From positions 1-20,761 of the IMG/VR virus record IMGVR_UViG_3300009620_000084: a DNA stretch of 20,761 bases, one strand, 5' to 3'. The stretch is from a virus. Position 1 is the first letter of the stretch. Each line of letters begins with the position of its first letter. The position numbers were made by a program, and so were the translations under genes. Below, in pieces: positions 7,328 through 15,922 of the stretch. The notes beneath the pieces are model-generated. The model was not told the origin of the DNA, made no database searches, and worked only from the letters and a program-made list of their open reading frames with translations.

Positions 7328-8179
7328 TTACCTTCCTGAAGGGTTTCCTGGGTCTGTATCAAAGAGCCTGGACCTGGGCTTGCCAGCCCTCATACCCTCT
7401 CGGATAAGGTCCATTCCAGACATTTCATCCAGGCTGTTTAAAGACCCAGAGCTTGGGCCGGTGTCTAGCTCCCCTAGTCCTGAGTCCTCTTCTGCTTGTT
7501 TTCTGGTCTTCTTTGCGGTCTCTTTATCCTCTTTCAGCTTGGCCCGTTCAGAGGCTACGATGAGCTTGGAGGCCGAGAGGACCGTATTGGTAAGCCCATT
7601 GAAATCCCGGTAACCTGAGTCTTTCAAGGTCTGTACCCCAGTCTGCCACTCTACTTTTATCTGGGCCACCTGGTCCTTGGTGAGGAGGAGGTTATCGTCG
7701 TCATCATGGACTGCATGGGCAAGAGCAGTAGATATGGTCTCGTACTGGGCTGTTAAGGACTGGGTTGCCTTTGCGGTGTTACGCTCATTCTGGATCTTCC
7801 CCACTTCCTCCTCAAGGTCTACGGTACTTCCGGGAGCTTGGGAGGAGACCAGGGCCGTAACAGTCCTGGTCATGGCTGCTATGTCGTTCTTGATGTCTGT
7901 GAGTTCTGAGTCACGGGCTTCCCTGGCCTTGTTACGGCCTTCCTGGGACTTGATCCTGTTCTCCAGGTCCTTGAGCTTGGCTTGGTCTGCCTCATGCAGG
8001 GCTTTGTAGTCGGGATTTTTACCTTCCTTGGGTCCTTCCTTTGGAGTATTGGGATCCTCGGAAGGGTCTTCTGCAAACTCTAGGGAGTCTTCCTCTACAC
8101 CTTCTTCCCCTTGAACGGAGAGAAGGTCAGGAAGGTCAGCTAGGTCTGGCAGCGGGTCCTGTAGGCCTGGTGTAGTCAT
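7328..8179 (-). CDS. Scaffold-like protein
   Basis: A 283-residue protein with the composition of phage scaffolding proteins. It has an acidic, Pro-rich N-terminal region (about 1-55, for example EEGVEEDSLEFAEDPSEDP) and a long charged helical or coiled-coil region (about 60-145: HEADQAKLKDLENRIKSQEG and the following Glu/Lys/Arg repeats). A second helical part has KLIVASERAKLKEDKETAKK (about 208-227), and the C-terminus is basic and serine-rich (REGMRAGKPRSRLF), which could bind the capsid shell. It lies directly before the capsid gene, the standard position. GGAGG precedes the ATG with a short spacer. It also lies just after a strong terminator, so it needs its own promoter or read-through. 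Confidence 0.7.
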   Translation of the reverse strand: MTTPGLQDPLPDLADLPDLLSVQGEEGVEEDSLEFAEDPSEDPNTPKEGPKEGKNPDYKALHEADQAKLKDLENRIKSQEGRNKAREARDSELTDIKNDIAAMTRTVTALVSSQAPGSTVDLEEEVGKIQNERNTAKATQSLTAQYETISTALAHAVHDDDDNLLLTKDQVAQIKVEWQTGVQTLKDSGYRDFNGLTNTVLSASKLIVASERAKLKEDKETAKKTRKQAEEDSGLGELDTGPSSGSLNSLDEMSGMDLIREGMRAGKPRSRLFDTDPGNPSGR

Positions 8180-8234
8180 ACATCCTCCGTGGGACTGCCT
8201 CTTTTAAGGAGGGGTGCCACATAGATTAGAACGC

Positions 8235-8266
8235 AAAAAAGCCAGAAAGAAATTAATCTTCCTGGC
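8235..8266 (-). terminator. Rho-independent terminator inside the late region
   Basis: On the minus strand the hairpin is GCCAGGAAGA - TTAATT - TCTTTCTGGC, followed at once by six T. The stem is 10 base pairs with one G-T wobble and a 6-base loop. It lies downstream of the small zinc-binding gene (stop at 8292) and upstream of the scaffold gene. On the plus strand there is no T-tract after the hairpin, so it acts only in the direction of the operon. The 112-base gap 8180-8291 that holds it has no gene. Confidence 0.8.
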
Positions 8267-8291
8267 GACTTCCGCGCACTGGTATGTTTAT

Positions 8292-8462
8292 TTAAGCTAC
8301 CATGGATTTCCTTTTCCTGTCAAATTGGGGAGTGACAGTGAGCCTATGTCCGGTACTGCAAATGAACCTATGACCGTTCTTGCAGGTGAATGTCAGAGCG
8401 TAATCAGTACCTTTGACTGATTCGCAGACTAAGGTATGGCAGGAGGGGCATCTAACGGGCAT
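8292..8462 (-). CDS. Small zinc-binding protein
   Basis: A 56-residue protein starting at ATG 8462, inside the last codons of the 1545-residue gene (11-base overlap). The frame is open further upstream, to an ATG at 8549, but that stretch lies within the larger gene. The sequence MPVRCPSCHTLVCESVKGT carries C5-PS-C8, and FTCKNGHRF carries C27 and H31, with another cysteine at 35. A zinc-ribbon-like C-x2-C ... C-x3-H site is likely. The C-terminus is basic (DRKRKSMVA). It is the last gene before the terminator at 8235-8266. Function not known. Confidence 0.65.
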   Translation of the reverse strand: MPVRCPSCHTLVCESVKGTDYALTFTCKNGHRFICSTGHRLTVTPQFDRKRKSMVA

Positions 8463-11400
8463 TGGGTGCCATTCCCCCCACTGGTAGAGCGGCTGGAACG
8501 GGTGGGACGGGTGCTGCTGCCCCCCCTGCCCCTTCCCTAGTTTGTTCATAGAAGAATCTACTACCCTCTACGGTCTCAGGGGTTACGTCATATCCCCATT
8601 TGAGAAGTAGAAGATCAATACCAGGTTCTTGCTGTATTATATTCCTGTACTCACCCACCTCCCTCTCCGCAGCCCGGATTACCCTCACATTCTGCTCCTT
8701 AAAGAGTTGTTTATCCATTCCTTCAGGCATATCCCTGTATTCCCTCCACACCTCAATATCCCGTGGGGAGAGATCATACTTTTCCACCATCTCTATAGGC
8801 TTTTCCCAGTAGCGTTTGAGGGTCTCCCTGTCCTGTCTGAGTTCTGTGGCCAAGGGACGCTCATTGCTTCGTATGTGGGTTTCTACACGGGTTATCATGT
8901 CCTCCCCATGTTCTCCCTTGACCCTGTCAATTATGACCTCTCTCAGGTCGAAGTCATATTCCCCTGTTAGGGGGTCCTCTAACCTTAACTCCGGAGGATC
9001 GCCTTCTACCCAATTTAAAGCCCTCATGTAAGCACTGAGAGCTATCTGGAACTTGGCTTCCGAGGGTTCTAACTCAGAGAGTATTTTCATAGCTTCTGAG
9101 TGTAGAGGGCTGTTCCTCTTATACTCCTTTTGCTCGGCCCGTTGTCTTTGGATATTAGCGTGGACTGTCCTGAATAGCTTCCCAGGATTGTCTGGGGACA
9201 CACTAGCAATCAGGGCATCTAGCTCTGTATCCCAGTGGGCGTCTATGGCATCCAGGTCATTCATCATTATCTGGACAGGCGCACGGCGTTTGGTCTGTAC
9301 ATCTTTAACTTCCTGCACCAAGGGCTGCATTTCTGGCTGTTTATCTATTATTGCCAGGTAGTCTGCATCTATAGGGTTAGATACTTTATTTAGCCATGGG
9401 GAACGCCGGTTTGACTGCTCCGCAGCTTCTAGTGGCAGTACCCCTTCTGCCACCAATCTATCCTTGACTATCTCCCTCATTGCGTTACGGGCTTCAGTTG
9501 GGGTTTCTGGGGAGGTCCTGGCTCCTGCCTCAGCAGCTATAAGAGCTTCCATGCCTTCCCCTTCTATCTTACCCTGTGCCACGAAGGGTAGAAGTGACGT
9601 ACCTATAAACTTCGCCAGGTCAAGGGGACCGTCTATCTCCTCAAAGGGCAAGAAGTCTTTTCCAGTGGTAACTTCCAATAGAGCCAATGCCTGAGACCGG
9701 GTAACTGCCCCCCTCCCCTGTATGAAGTTTATTACCGGGTTATCGTAGGTGTCCCATGAGATGAGGTTTTGGGGATCGGCTACGATCTTTCCGAGTGTCT
9801 GGGAGATTGACCTGACCTGTCCACCAACTCCTATCCAGTCTCCCCCAATAAAGTGGGAGAGGTAGCGTTTCCCATTTAGTGGGTTCAGGCCTGCCTGGAT
9901 TTCCTCCCAGTCCATTCTCATAGCCAGTCCGGTCACAACGTACACAGAGGTGACTGCTGTAGCCAATCTAGCCAATGCTAGTCTAGATTTGTTGCCTACG
10001 ACTCCAGGCTTCATAGCATCTATTGTCAAGGCTATCGTGGATCGCAATAGCCTTGGGGAGAAGGCCAGCCACATGCCCTCAGCGGCTCGTTGGGTAGGTC
10101 CTACTCCAAGTGCCCTGGAATCCAGGCCTCCGGTGAGGTTCCTGATGTAACGAGCCAGTTCAGCATCTGTGCCGGTCCAGGAGTCCTTGAGGGACTGCCG
10201 TAGTAGTGCTCTAGACCACCCCAAGCCCGTATTGTAGGAGGCTTGGAACCGCCCAAAGGTCTGTTTACCTGCCTGCTGAAGAAGTCTCCTGACCTCCTCT
10301 CCCTTGGGTAACCTTGATGCCAGGAACTCTACGGAGATACCCTGACCAGGCTTCAAAAGCTTAAAGAACTCAGGGTCACCTACCGGGACTCCATGCAGAG
10401 CCAGCCACTGGAAGTCCTCAATATTTTCCCTAATAAGCCTGGATTGGACGGTAGGATCCAAGAATGCCTGGTAGTGCCTTAGAGATGTCCTTGCCCAAGC
10501 GTTTGGGTTTTCACCCAGGACCGGAAGCAGGTTCAGGAATGGTAAGGCCCAGTCACCTACAGTGGAGAGAAACCGGACGGTGTTACCCAGAATCTCAAGT
10601 CCTTTAAGTGCTTTCGCACCAAAGGTATCTATTCCCTGGAGGGTAAGTTCTTTTTTGATAAGGTCAACGTCTCCGCTAGGGAAGAAACGATTGTTACCTT
10701 CCTTCCACAGTGCTACGGGAATTTCATTTGGTTGACCGGGGCCAAAGAATATGGGTGCCTCGGTTATTAATGCTGTTTCTCTGGCCCTGGCTAGCTCCAA
10801 GGCATTAGTATAATCAGCACCCGCTCTCCTCCTTTCAAGCCTGGCAAGAGCTAGAGCTTCATCCAGCCCTTCCACAAAGTCCTTCATCAGGGATATTCTG
10901 GACTCCAGGCGATTTAACCTATGCTGTACAGTCCTCAATCTAGTTGACTGGGACGCCTCACGCTTAATCAGCTTATCGTACTGATTCCTTGCCTCAGTAG
11001 CTTTGGCTATGGCCCTAACCCTTGGTATGACAATCCTGCCTCTCTGCCTTGCTCCTCTAGGGCCTATTATGTCTACGGTAGTCTCTCCAGCGGGAGTGAT
11101 CCCGTATCTCTGAGTGGCCTGGGTTTCCCTTTCCAAGGGAAGCACATCTATGTCTTGAATCCGTTGGTCCAAGGCCTGTATGTCTGATTCGTTCAGTCTT
11201 ACGGCCCTCTCCCTTCCCCCGGATACGGCCCTGGTAACTCTCCTGTGACCTTCGGTTGTATGGATAAGTCCCCTGAAGCCCTTCAGTAACTTCTCCAGAT
11301 CTCTGACTGTACGAATCGTGACTAGATAGGCGTCATTTATCGCTTTGGGTATGAACGCATGGGGGGAGACTGAGTATTCCTCCAGGGCATCGTTTAGCTG

Positions 11401-13089
11401 CTTCCTTACGACCTTCCTGTAGGCCCAGGCTATATGCAATTCCAGGGACGCTCTGGGGTCTATATCGTACCGGATTCCCTGCTGGAAACCTTCAGTGGCT
11501 TCATCATAATGCCTCTGGAGCAAGGGGTTAGAGTGCCGTCTTACTTCTATACCCCGTATCTCGTTAACATTCCTGAAGACGTAGTATTCCCCATCGGGCC
11601 TGGATCGAATACGCTGGGTTATGCCAGCATCATCCAGGAGTCTGGGGATTTCAAAGTTCTCAATCATGTTGTAGTCATCAATCAAAGCTCTGGTTGCTTC
11701 GGGGTTAGGCAGCTTAGAGAGGTCGAAGGCATCAGGCTTTTCAAATACGTCCTGCCAGAGCTTGCCTGTATCCCCAAAGAAACCATCCTTGTCTATAGGG
11801 AGGAGCTGGCTGGTATCCCCTAACCTGCTCTTGATCCCAGGCATGGCTCCCGTCATAGGTCCGCCGAAATGAGAGTCGTAGGCTGCTGCCAGGGCTACCT
11901 CGTTCAGATACTCTATCGTTACTTTTTGGGTCTGGTAGGCGGTTAGAGCCCTGCCTACCTGAGTGTTCTTGGCTATAGAAGGATTTATTCCTGTAGTGGC
12001 TATTGCGGCTTTGACGGCTGTATTTTCGGTTGTGACTACCTCCTCGAGAACGTCATCAAATGGTCTTGGGGAAGGGATGAATTCATTAGCAGACGAGTCC
12101 AGGTTGAGGCCAAATTCCTCGGCTTCCTTTTGCCGTCGCATTCTGGCTTCAGGCACTGGACCCTGTTCAGCTATCTCTCCTGGTCTGAGGACTCGGCCTG
12201 ATGGTGGTATTTGCCCTGTGGCACTACCCAGCCGATCCACCAATTCCTCCGTGACCTCGTTTATCACATCTTCCCCAAACTCATTCCCGGCGGCATGGGC
12301 TACCTGCACCCGCACAGCACTCCTCATAGACGCTACGGACCCACGCAAGGGAATCTTTAATATAGAAGCTAAAATGAACGGGTCAAACACCACTGACAAC
12401 GCCATTTGTGCCAGCAAAGACCGGGCACGGAAGGACTCCAGTGCCGCCGGGTATCCTTCAGTGAATAGGGTAGGTGCTTCAAGCTGGCTAAACTCGGTAC
12501 GCGCCAACTTGGGCTCAAGATGCCGCAGCGCAGAGACAAGCCGAAACTGCGGGACCTGTGAGACCAACTCGGCTCCAGTCTGGGCGAACACCTCCGTGGG
12601 CTCGAAGGCAAACTCAAGGAAGGGATTAATAACCTGAACCATCCCCAACCCAATATCTATCAGGGGATTTTCTGACCTGGCTGGTGGTTGTACTGGGCCA
12701 GGGGTATCTCTCCACCCAAGTATATCCATGACGCTTCCAGCAGCCGGAGGCCCTTTATCCCACGGAGCTGTCAGCTCCCGAAGAGCATCCGCTGTGGACT
12801 GTACCTGGATGGATTCTTGAAATTGTACTGGACCTGGCTGGGCAAGAGGAAACCCCGTGGGGAGGTCAAATCCCGTGGGGAATTCAAAGCCCGTGGGGAT
12901 AGGAGGACCTATAAAACCTACTGGTTCAGGGGACTCCCTGTATTTGAAGGGATCCGATACTTGCTCGGGGAGAGGGGTTGGTACACCACCAAATGTAGGT
13001 AACTCCCCTGTTTGACGGTCACCCACTAATTGGCTGAGTTTTTTTTCTGTGGCTGACTCCAGGGGAAAGTAGAAGAAGTGCTGTACCAT
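8452..13089 (-). CDS. Very large virion-associated protein (candidate ejection or internal virion protein)
   Basis: A 1545-residue protein, the largest in the window. The N-terminal region (about 1-70) is Pro/Phe-rich with three PTGF repeats. A hydrophobic stretch is at about 220-250 (ALSVVFDPFILASILKIPL). Residues about 693-770 form a strong coiled coil (KREASQSTRLRTVQHRLNRL). A hydrophobic segment follows near 835-865 (DWALPFLNLLPVLGENPNAW). Residues about 1000-1060 contain FSPRLLRSTIALTID and a possible membrane helix (TSVYVVTGLAMR). That last part resembles a domain of large polyvalent phage or mobile-element proteins. The final third is charged and helical. There is no signal peptide. 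An internal virion or DNA-ejection protein would fit size, coiled coil and amphipathic helices, but it is unproven. The ATG shares a base with the upstream stop (TAATG). Confidence 0.6.
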   Translation of the reverse strand: MVQHFFYFPLESATEKKLSQLVGDRQTGELPTFGGVPTPLPEQVSDPFKYRESPEPVGFIGPPIPTGFEFPTGFDLPTGFPLAQPGPVQFQESIQVQSTADALRELTAPWDKGPPAAGSVMDILGWRDTPGPVQPPARSENPLIDIGLGMVQVINPFLEFAFEPTEVFAQTGAELVSQVPQFRLVSALRHLEPKLARTEFSQLEAPTLFTEGYPAALESFRARSLLAQMALSVVFDPFILASILKIPLRGSVASMRSAVRVQVAHAAGNEFGEDVINEVTEELVDRLGSATGQIPPSGRVLRPGEIAEQGPVPEARMRRQKEAEEFGLNLDSSANEFIPSPRPFDDVLEEVVTTENTAVKAAIATTGINPSIAKNTQVGRALTAYQTQKVTIEYLNEVALAAAYDSHFGGPMTGAMPGIKSRLGDTSQLLPIDKDGFFGDTGKLWQDVFEKPDAFDLSKLPNPEATRALIDDYNMIENFEIPRLLDDAGITQRIRSRPDGEYYVFRNVNEIRGIEVRRHSNPLLQRHYDEATEGFQQGIRYDIDPRASLELHIAWAYRKVVRKQLNDALEEYSVSPHAFIPKAINDAYLVTIRTVRDLEKLLKGFRGLIHTTEGHRRVTRAVSGGRERAVRLNESDIQALDQRIQDIDVLPLERETQATQRYGITPAGETTVDIIGPRGARQRGRIVIPRVRAIAKATEARNQYDKLIKREASQSTRLRTVQHRLNRLESRISLMKDFVEGLDEALALARLERRRAGADYTNALELARARETALITEAPIFFGPGQPNEIPVALWKEGNNRFFPSGDVDLIKKELTLQGIDTFGAKALKGLEILGNTVRFLSTVGDWALPFLNLLPVLGENPNAWARTSLRHYQAFLDPTVQSRLIRENIEDFQWLALHGVPVGDPEFFKLLKPGQGISVEFLASRLPKGEEVRRLLQQAGKQTFGRFQASYNTGLGWSRALLRQSLKDSWTGTDAELARYIRNLTGGLDSRALGVGPTQRAAEGMWLAFSPRLLRSTIALTIDAMKPGVVGNKSRLALARLATAVTSVYVVTGLAMRMDWEEIQAGLNPLNGKRYLSHFIGGDWIGVGGQVRSISQTLGKIVADPQNLISWDTYDNPVINFIQGRGAVTRSQALALLEVTTGKDFLPFEEIDGPLDLAKFIGTSLLPFVAQGKIEGEGMEALIAAEAGARTSPETPTEARNAMREIVKDRLVAEGVLPLEAAEQSNRRSPWLNKVSNPIDADYLAIIDKQPEMQPLVQEVKDVQTKRRAPVQIMMNDLDAIDAHWDTELDALIASVSPDNPGKLFRTVHANIQRQRAEQKEYKRNSPLHSEAMKILSELEPSEAKFQIALSAYMRALNWVEGDPPELRLEDPLTGEYDFDLREVIIDRVKGEHGEDMITRVETHIRSNERPLATELRQDRETLKRYWEKPIEMVEKYDLSPRDIEVWREYRDMPEGMDKQLFKEQNVRVIRAAEREVGEYRNIIQQEPGIDLLLLKWGYDVTPETVEGSRFFYEQTREGAGGAAAPVPPVPAALPVGGMAPNAR
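12854..12898 (-). repeat. 18-bp tandem repeat in the N-terminal coding region
   Basis: The nonamer CCCGTGGGG occurs three times at 12854, 12872 and 12890, exactly 18 bases apart. It encodes the hexapeptide repeat PTGF-x-x (PTGFEF, PTGFDL, PTGFPL) in the very large protein. A further related unit (GPPI) precedes it. Confidence 0.75.
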
Positions 13090-15659
13090 TAGTTGGCTAT
13101 CTCCGACATGAACCTTGCTCTCCTGCCACTCCTGCCTGGTCTAGTGGACGCCAGTTCCCGCTCAAATAGCGCACTGGGTATGCCAGCTTCTTCGCTGAGG
13201 CCCCTGAGAAACTCAAACTCAGAGGGTAGAAGCCTTCTACGCGCTTGCTGGGAGGGGACTGTGAGTCCCGCTACCGGGAAGACTGACCTTGCCGGGGCTA
13301 TGATGGAGCCACCAAGTAGCTGTCTGACCCCTAGAGGGAAGGCCGAAGGGTTTGTGACCAGCCCTCCCTCTTGGAACCCTTTGACTCCCTGGCTTTGCAG
13401 GAGGTTTAACTCTTCCTCGGTCAGGTCATCCAGGGGGGTGACTACTGTGCCGGGAGGGAGGTCTACTAGCTCTGGCCCTTCTTCGCCTACGATCTCAAGG
13501 TTATTCCCAAAGGTTGTGCCTCCCCCTGCAAACTCTGTTGGCTTGCCATCATACAAACCGGCTTTGAAATCTTCAAAGCTTACGCTGCCAGAACCTTTCG
13601 GAGTTCGGGTAAAAAGCTCAAATTGCTCCTCCATCGACGGGGCTTTGTACGCTGGGGACGCCCGTTTACGTGCCCCAATGTCTTGGACTTGTGGTGGCCC
13701 CAGTCGGTCTGCCCATGCTTGCCTCCCTCTAGCAAGTGCATTTACTTCCTCTCGGAGTCCTGAGGTTAATTGCTCTTCTCTAGTCATCCCACTGTAGGCT
13801 AAATTCGCTTCAGCGGCCAGCTCCTGTAACCCCTTAAAAGATAACGCATCCTCACTTACAGCAGCCGCAGGTGTGGGCTCTACAGCAGCTGGGGGCTCTT
13901 CAGGTGTGTCCTCTACAGCAGCCCCCGGAGCTGTGTCTCCAGCCGGGTCTCCAGCCAGCAAAGCGTCTATGTTTGTAAGCTTCTGCTCCAGTTGAGCTAT
14001 CCCTGCATTCAGTGCCTCTATCTGGGGAGATTGGAACTTCTCAGCCCAGGACTCACCTATATCCTCCATTGTAGGGGGTCTTCCAGCCTGAATTGACTCC
14101 TGGAATCTCTGGTAAGCTGTTTGCAGGAACTCAGGCTGAGGGCCTATTCTTCTGACCCCCCCTAGAGCCTGGACATCCGCTCCTAACTGGAAGTCCTGCT
14201 CAACTATCCCTGGCTCCCCACGGGCCAGGGCTGATATAACCGCTGAGTCTGCCGGGGACCGGGAGAAGTCCATGGCAGCTTGGAGTGCCTCGGTGGAAGT
14301 GGGTCTGTTCCTGAATTCATCCAGGGCTACGGCAGCTTCCCAATCGTTGTTCAGTATGGCCCTGGTGATTACCTGCTCCATGGTGAGCATAGGGAGCTGC
14401 TGAAGGTTGCCGGAAGTGTCCTGGACAAAGGTCCTACCGGCTGTGTCTACGACTCTGGCTTCTGTAGGGGCTCTCTGCTCTCTTCCTACATTTATCTTGG
14501 TCCCATCATTGAGTATTACGGTCTGAGTGCCGTCCTGGTGAGTGATGGTCTGGGCAGTTGTGATATCTGTAGGTTCTACCTTCTCTGGGTTTAGTCGGAT
14601 CTGAGTGCCATCGCTTAGTACAGCTATCCTAAAACCAGGGGCTATTTGGTCCTCTATGATATGGCTAAATTCTAGATCACCAATATCCGGAGTCACGGTG
14701 GTGTCTACAATGAAGGAATCTCCGTTGTTGAGAACATGTAGCTCACGGCCCTCACCAGCGGGTATTTTGTTGACTACCGTTAAATCGCCTGGGGGTATTT
14801 CGGCTTCAGGCTTGAGCTGGATGACAAACTTGTTTATGTTTCCTTTATAGACTGACTCATGGGTTTCCCCTAGCCCCAGATCCTGTATCGCTTTTTTAGA
14901 CCCTAAGTCCCCCGCTTCAGTATCGAATCCATCGAACTGGTCCACAGGCTTGAGGCTGATAAACCACATGTTTGTGTTTGCGTTATAATCCAGTTCATGG
15001 GTCTTTGTCAGCCCTGCTCTTTCCAGGGCAGCTCTAGCATCTTCTTGTCCTTGATCCGTATTTTCCCAGCCTTCAAATGGGGCATCAGGCTCTTTTTTTA
15101 CTATACGAAACTTATTTGTACCGGGTATCCACTCTGGCTCCCATACTGATCCCTGAAGCTGATTGTTTATTGCCGTTTGAGCTGCGGATCTACTACTATA
15201 TGTAATGGGGTCTGGGACTGCAATCCGCTCTGTTAGCTTGGTCCCATCATTTAGTAATATAACCCTGATTATATTATTCCCTTTACCGTCTTGGATAAAG
15301 GTTTCTTCCCGTATATGTATGCTAGCCTTTAATTCAGCGTCAGTGGGAGCTGGCTCTTCACTCACTTTCTCTGAATAATAGTAGCCACCTGGGGTTGGTA
15401 TCTTCCAGAACTCGGTTACGCCATCATCAGCAGTTACAGTAGTAATGCCCCCAGCCGTAGCCCCAACCCCTCCAGTAGAGACATACCAGAACCCCTCTGG
15501 TGATTGGCGCACTTGAGCATTAGGGTACTGGAGTTTTAACTCAGCTGTAAGGGTTCTAAGCTCCTTCTCCACGTGCAGCTTCGCATTATCATTGCCATCA
15601 GCGTCCAGTTCTGGGGCATAGGTATGCGTGCCTGGTACTTTATCGTCTGGGTCAGCCAT
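13089..15659 (-). CDS. Large repeat-containing structural protein with a tape-measure-like C-terminal motif
   Basis: An 856-residue protein with two kinds of repeat. Type A (x-N-x-F/W-x-I-x-x-K) is at about 181-188 (TNKFRIVK), 229-237 (TNMWFISLK) and 275-283 (INKFVIQLK), with a looser copy at 55-62. Type B (h-L-N/S-D-G-T-K/Q) is at about 133-141 (VILLNDGTK), 346-353 (AVLSDGTQ) and 381-388 (VILNDGTK), with a loose copy at 308-315. Around 580-610 there is an Ala/Pro/Glu-rich linker. Near the C-terminus, residues 724-738 read VGEEGPELVDLPPGT, a motif well known from phage tape-measure and tail proteins, followed by a GG-rich turn (FQEGGLV). It begins with a TAATG overlap and ends with another. 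Not a typical tape measure in length or position; a minor head or tail-associated protein is possible. Confidence 0.6.
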   Translation of the reverse strand: MADPDDKVPGTHTYAPELDADGNDNAKLHVEKELRTLTAELKLQYPNAQVRQSPEGFWYVSTGGVGATAGGITTVTADDGVTEFWKIPTPGGYYYSEKVSEEPAPTDAELKASIHIREETFIQDGKGNNIIRVILLNDGTKLTERIAVPDPITYSSRSAAQTAINNQLQGSVWEPEWIPGTNKFRIVKKEPDAPFEGWENTDQGQEDARAALERAGLTKTHELDYNANTNMWFISLKPVDQFDGFDTEAGDLGSKKAIQDLGLGETHESVYKGNINKFVIQLKPEAEIPPGDLTVVNKIPAGEGRELHVLNNGDSFIVDTTVTPDIGDLEFSHIIEDQIAPGFRIAVLSDGTQIRLNPEKVEPTDITTAQTITHQDGTQTVILNDGTKINVGREQRAPTEARVVDTAGRTFVQDTSGNLQQLPMLTMEQVITRAILNNDWEAAVALDEFRNRPTSTEALQAAMDFSRSPADSAVISALARGEPGIVEQDFQLGADVQALGGVRRIGPQPEFLQTAYQRFQESIQAGRPPTMEDIGESWAEKFQSPQIEALNAGIAQLEQKLTNIDALLAGDPAGDTAPGAAVEDTPEEPPAAVEPTPAAAVSEDALSFKGLQELAAEANLAYSGMTREEQLTSGLREEVNALARGRQAWADRLGPPQVQDIGARKRASPAYKAPSMEEQFELFTRTPKGSGSVSFEDFKAGLYDGKPTEFAGGGTTFGNNLEIVGEEGPELVDLPPGTVVTPLDDLTEEELNLLQSQGVKGFQEGGLVTNPSAFPLGVRQLLGGSIIAPARSVFPVAGLTVPSQQARRRLLPSEFEFLRGLSEEAGIPSALFERELASTRPGRSGRRARFMSEIAN

Positions 15660-15889
15660 TATTTAGCGTTTCTCCTTACTAGCTTCATGGCCTCTTCAAT
15701 TCCATACTTCTCTATCCAGCCCTGCTTCTGGGCAGAGGACATACCCTCAAAACGCTTGGCTGCTTCCGGAGTGGAAAGGCGCTCCTGACCTAGAGGCACT
15801 GTGTCGGATTCCTCGGCCATCTTGAGGAACTGCTTGTATTCCTTTAGCACCTTGTTTATGCCGCCTTCGGCAGGGTTCACTCTACCCAA
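15659..15889 (-). CDS. Small hypothetical protein between portal and the repeat protein
   Basis: A 76-residue protein that I do not recognise. The start is a TTG at 15889 with GGAGG seven bases upstream, which supports translation here rather than from the later GTG. It is charged and probably helical (NKVLKEYKQFLKMAEESD, about 12-29; FEGMSSAQKQGWIEKYGIEE, about 47-66), with a basic C-terminus (VRRNAK). There is no membrane segment. Its TAA shares a base with the ATG of the 856-residue gene. A small head or portal-associated protein is plausible from position. Confidence 0.6.
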   Translation of the reverse strand: MGRVNPAEGGINKVLKEYKQFLKMAEESDTVPLGQERLSTPEAAKRFEGMSSAQKQGWIEKYGIEEAMKLVRRNAK

Positions 15890-15922
15890 GGGATAGCCTC
15901 CAGGATTGGGATTAGGGTGCTT

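Noticed and set aside
8180-8235. Promoter between terminator and scaffold gene
   Set aside because: The best -10 (TAATCT near the T-tract) has a -35 of TTCTTT, which matches TTGACA poorly. I do not list it as a promoter.
11963-12637. Plus-strand frame of 224 codons opposite the 1545-residue gene
   Set aside because: It is a shadow of the real gene. It has no ribosome site, no recognisable domain and a serine/arginine-rich composition. The longest other plus-strand frames (for example 13093-13797 and 5603-6148) are rejected for the same reasons.
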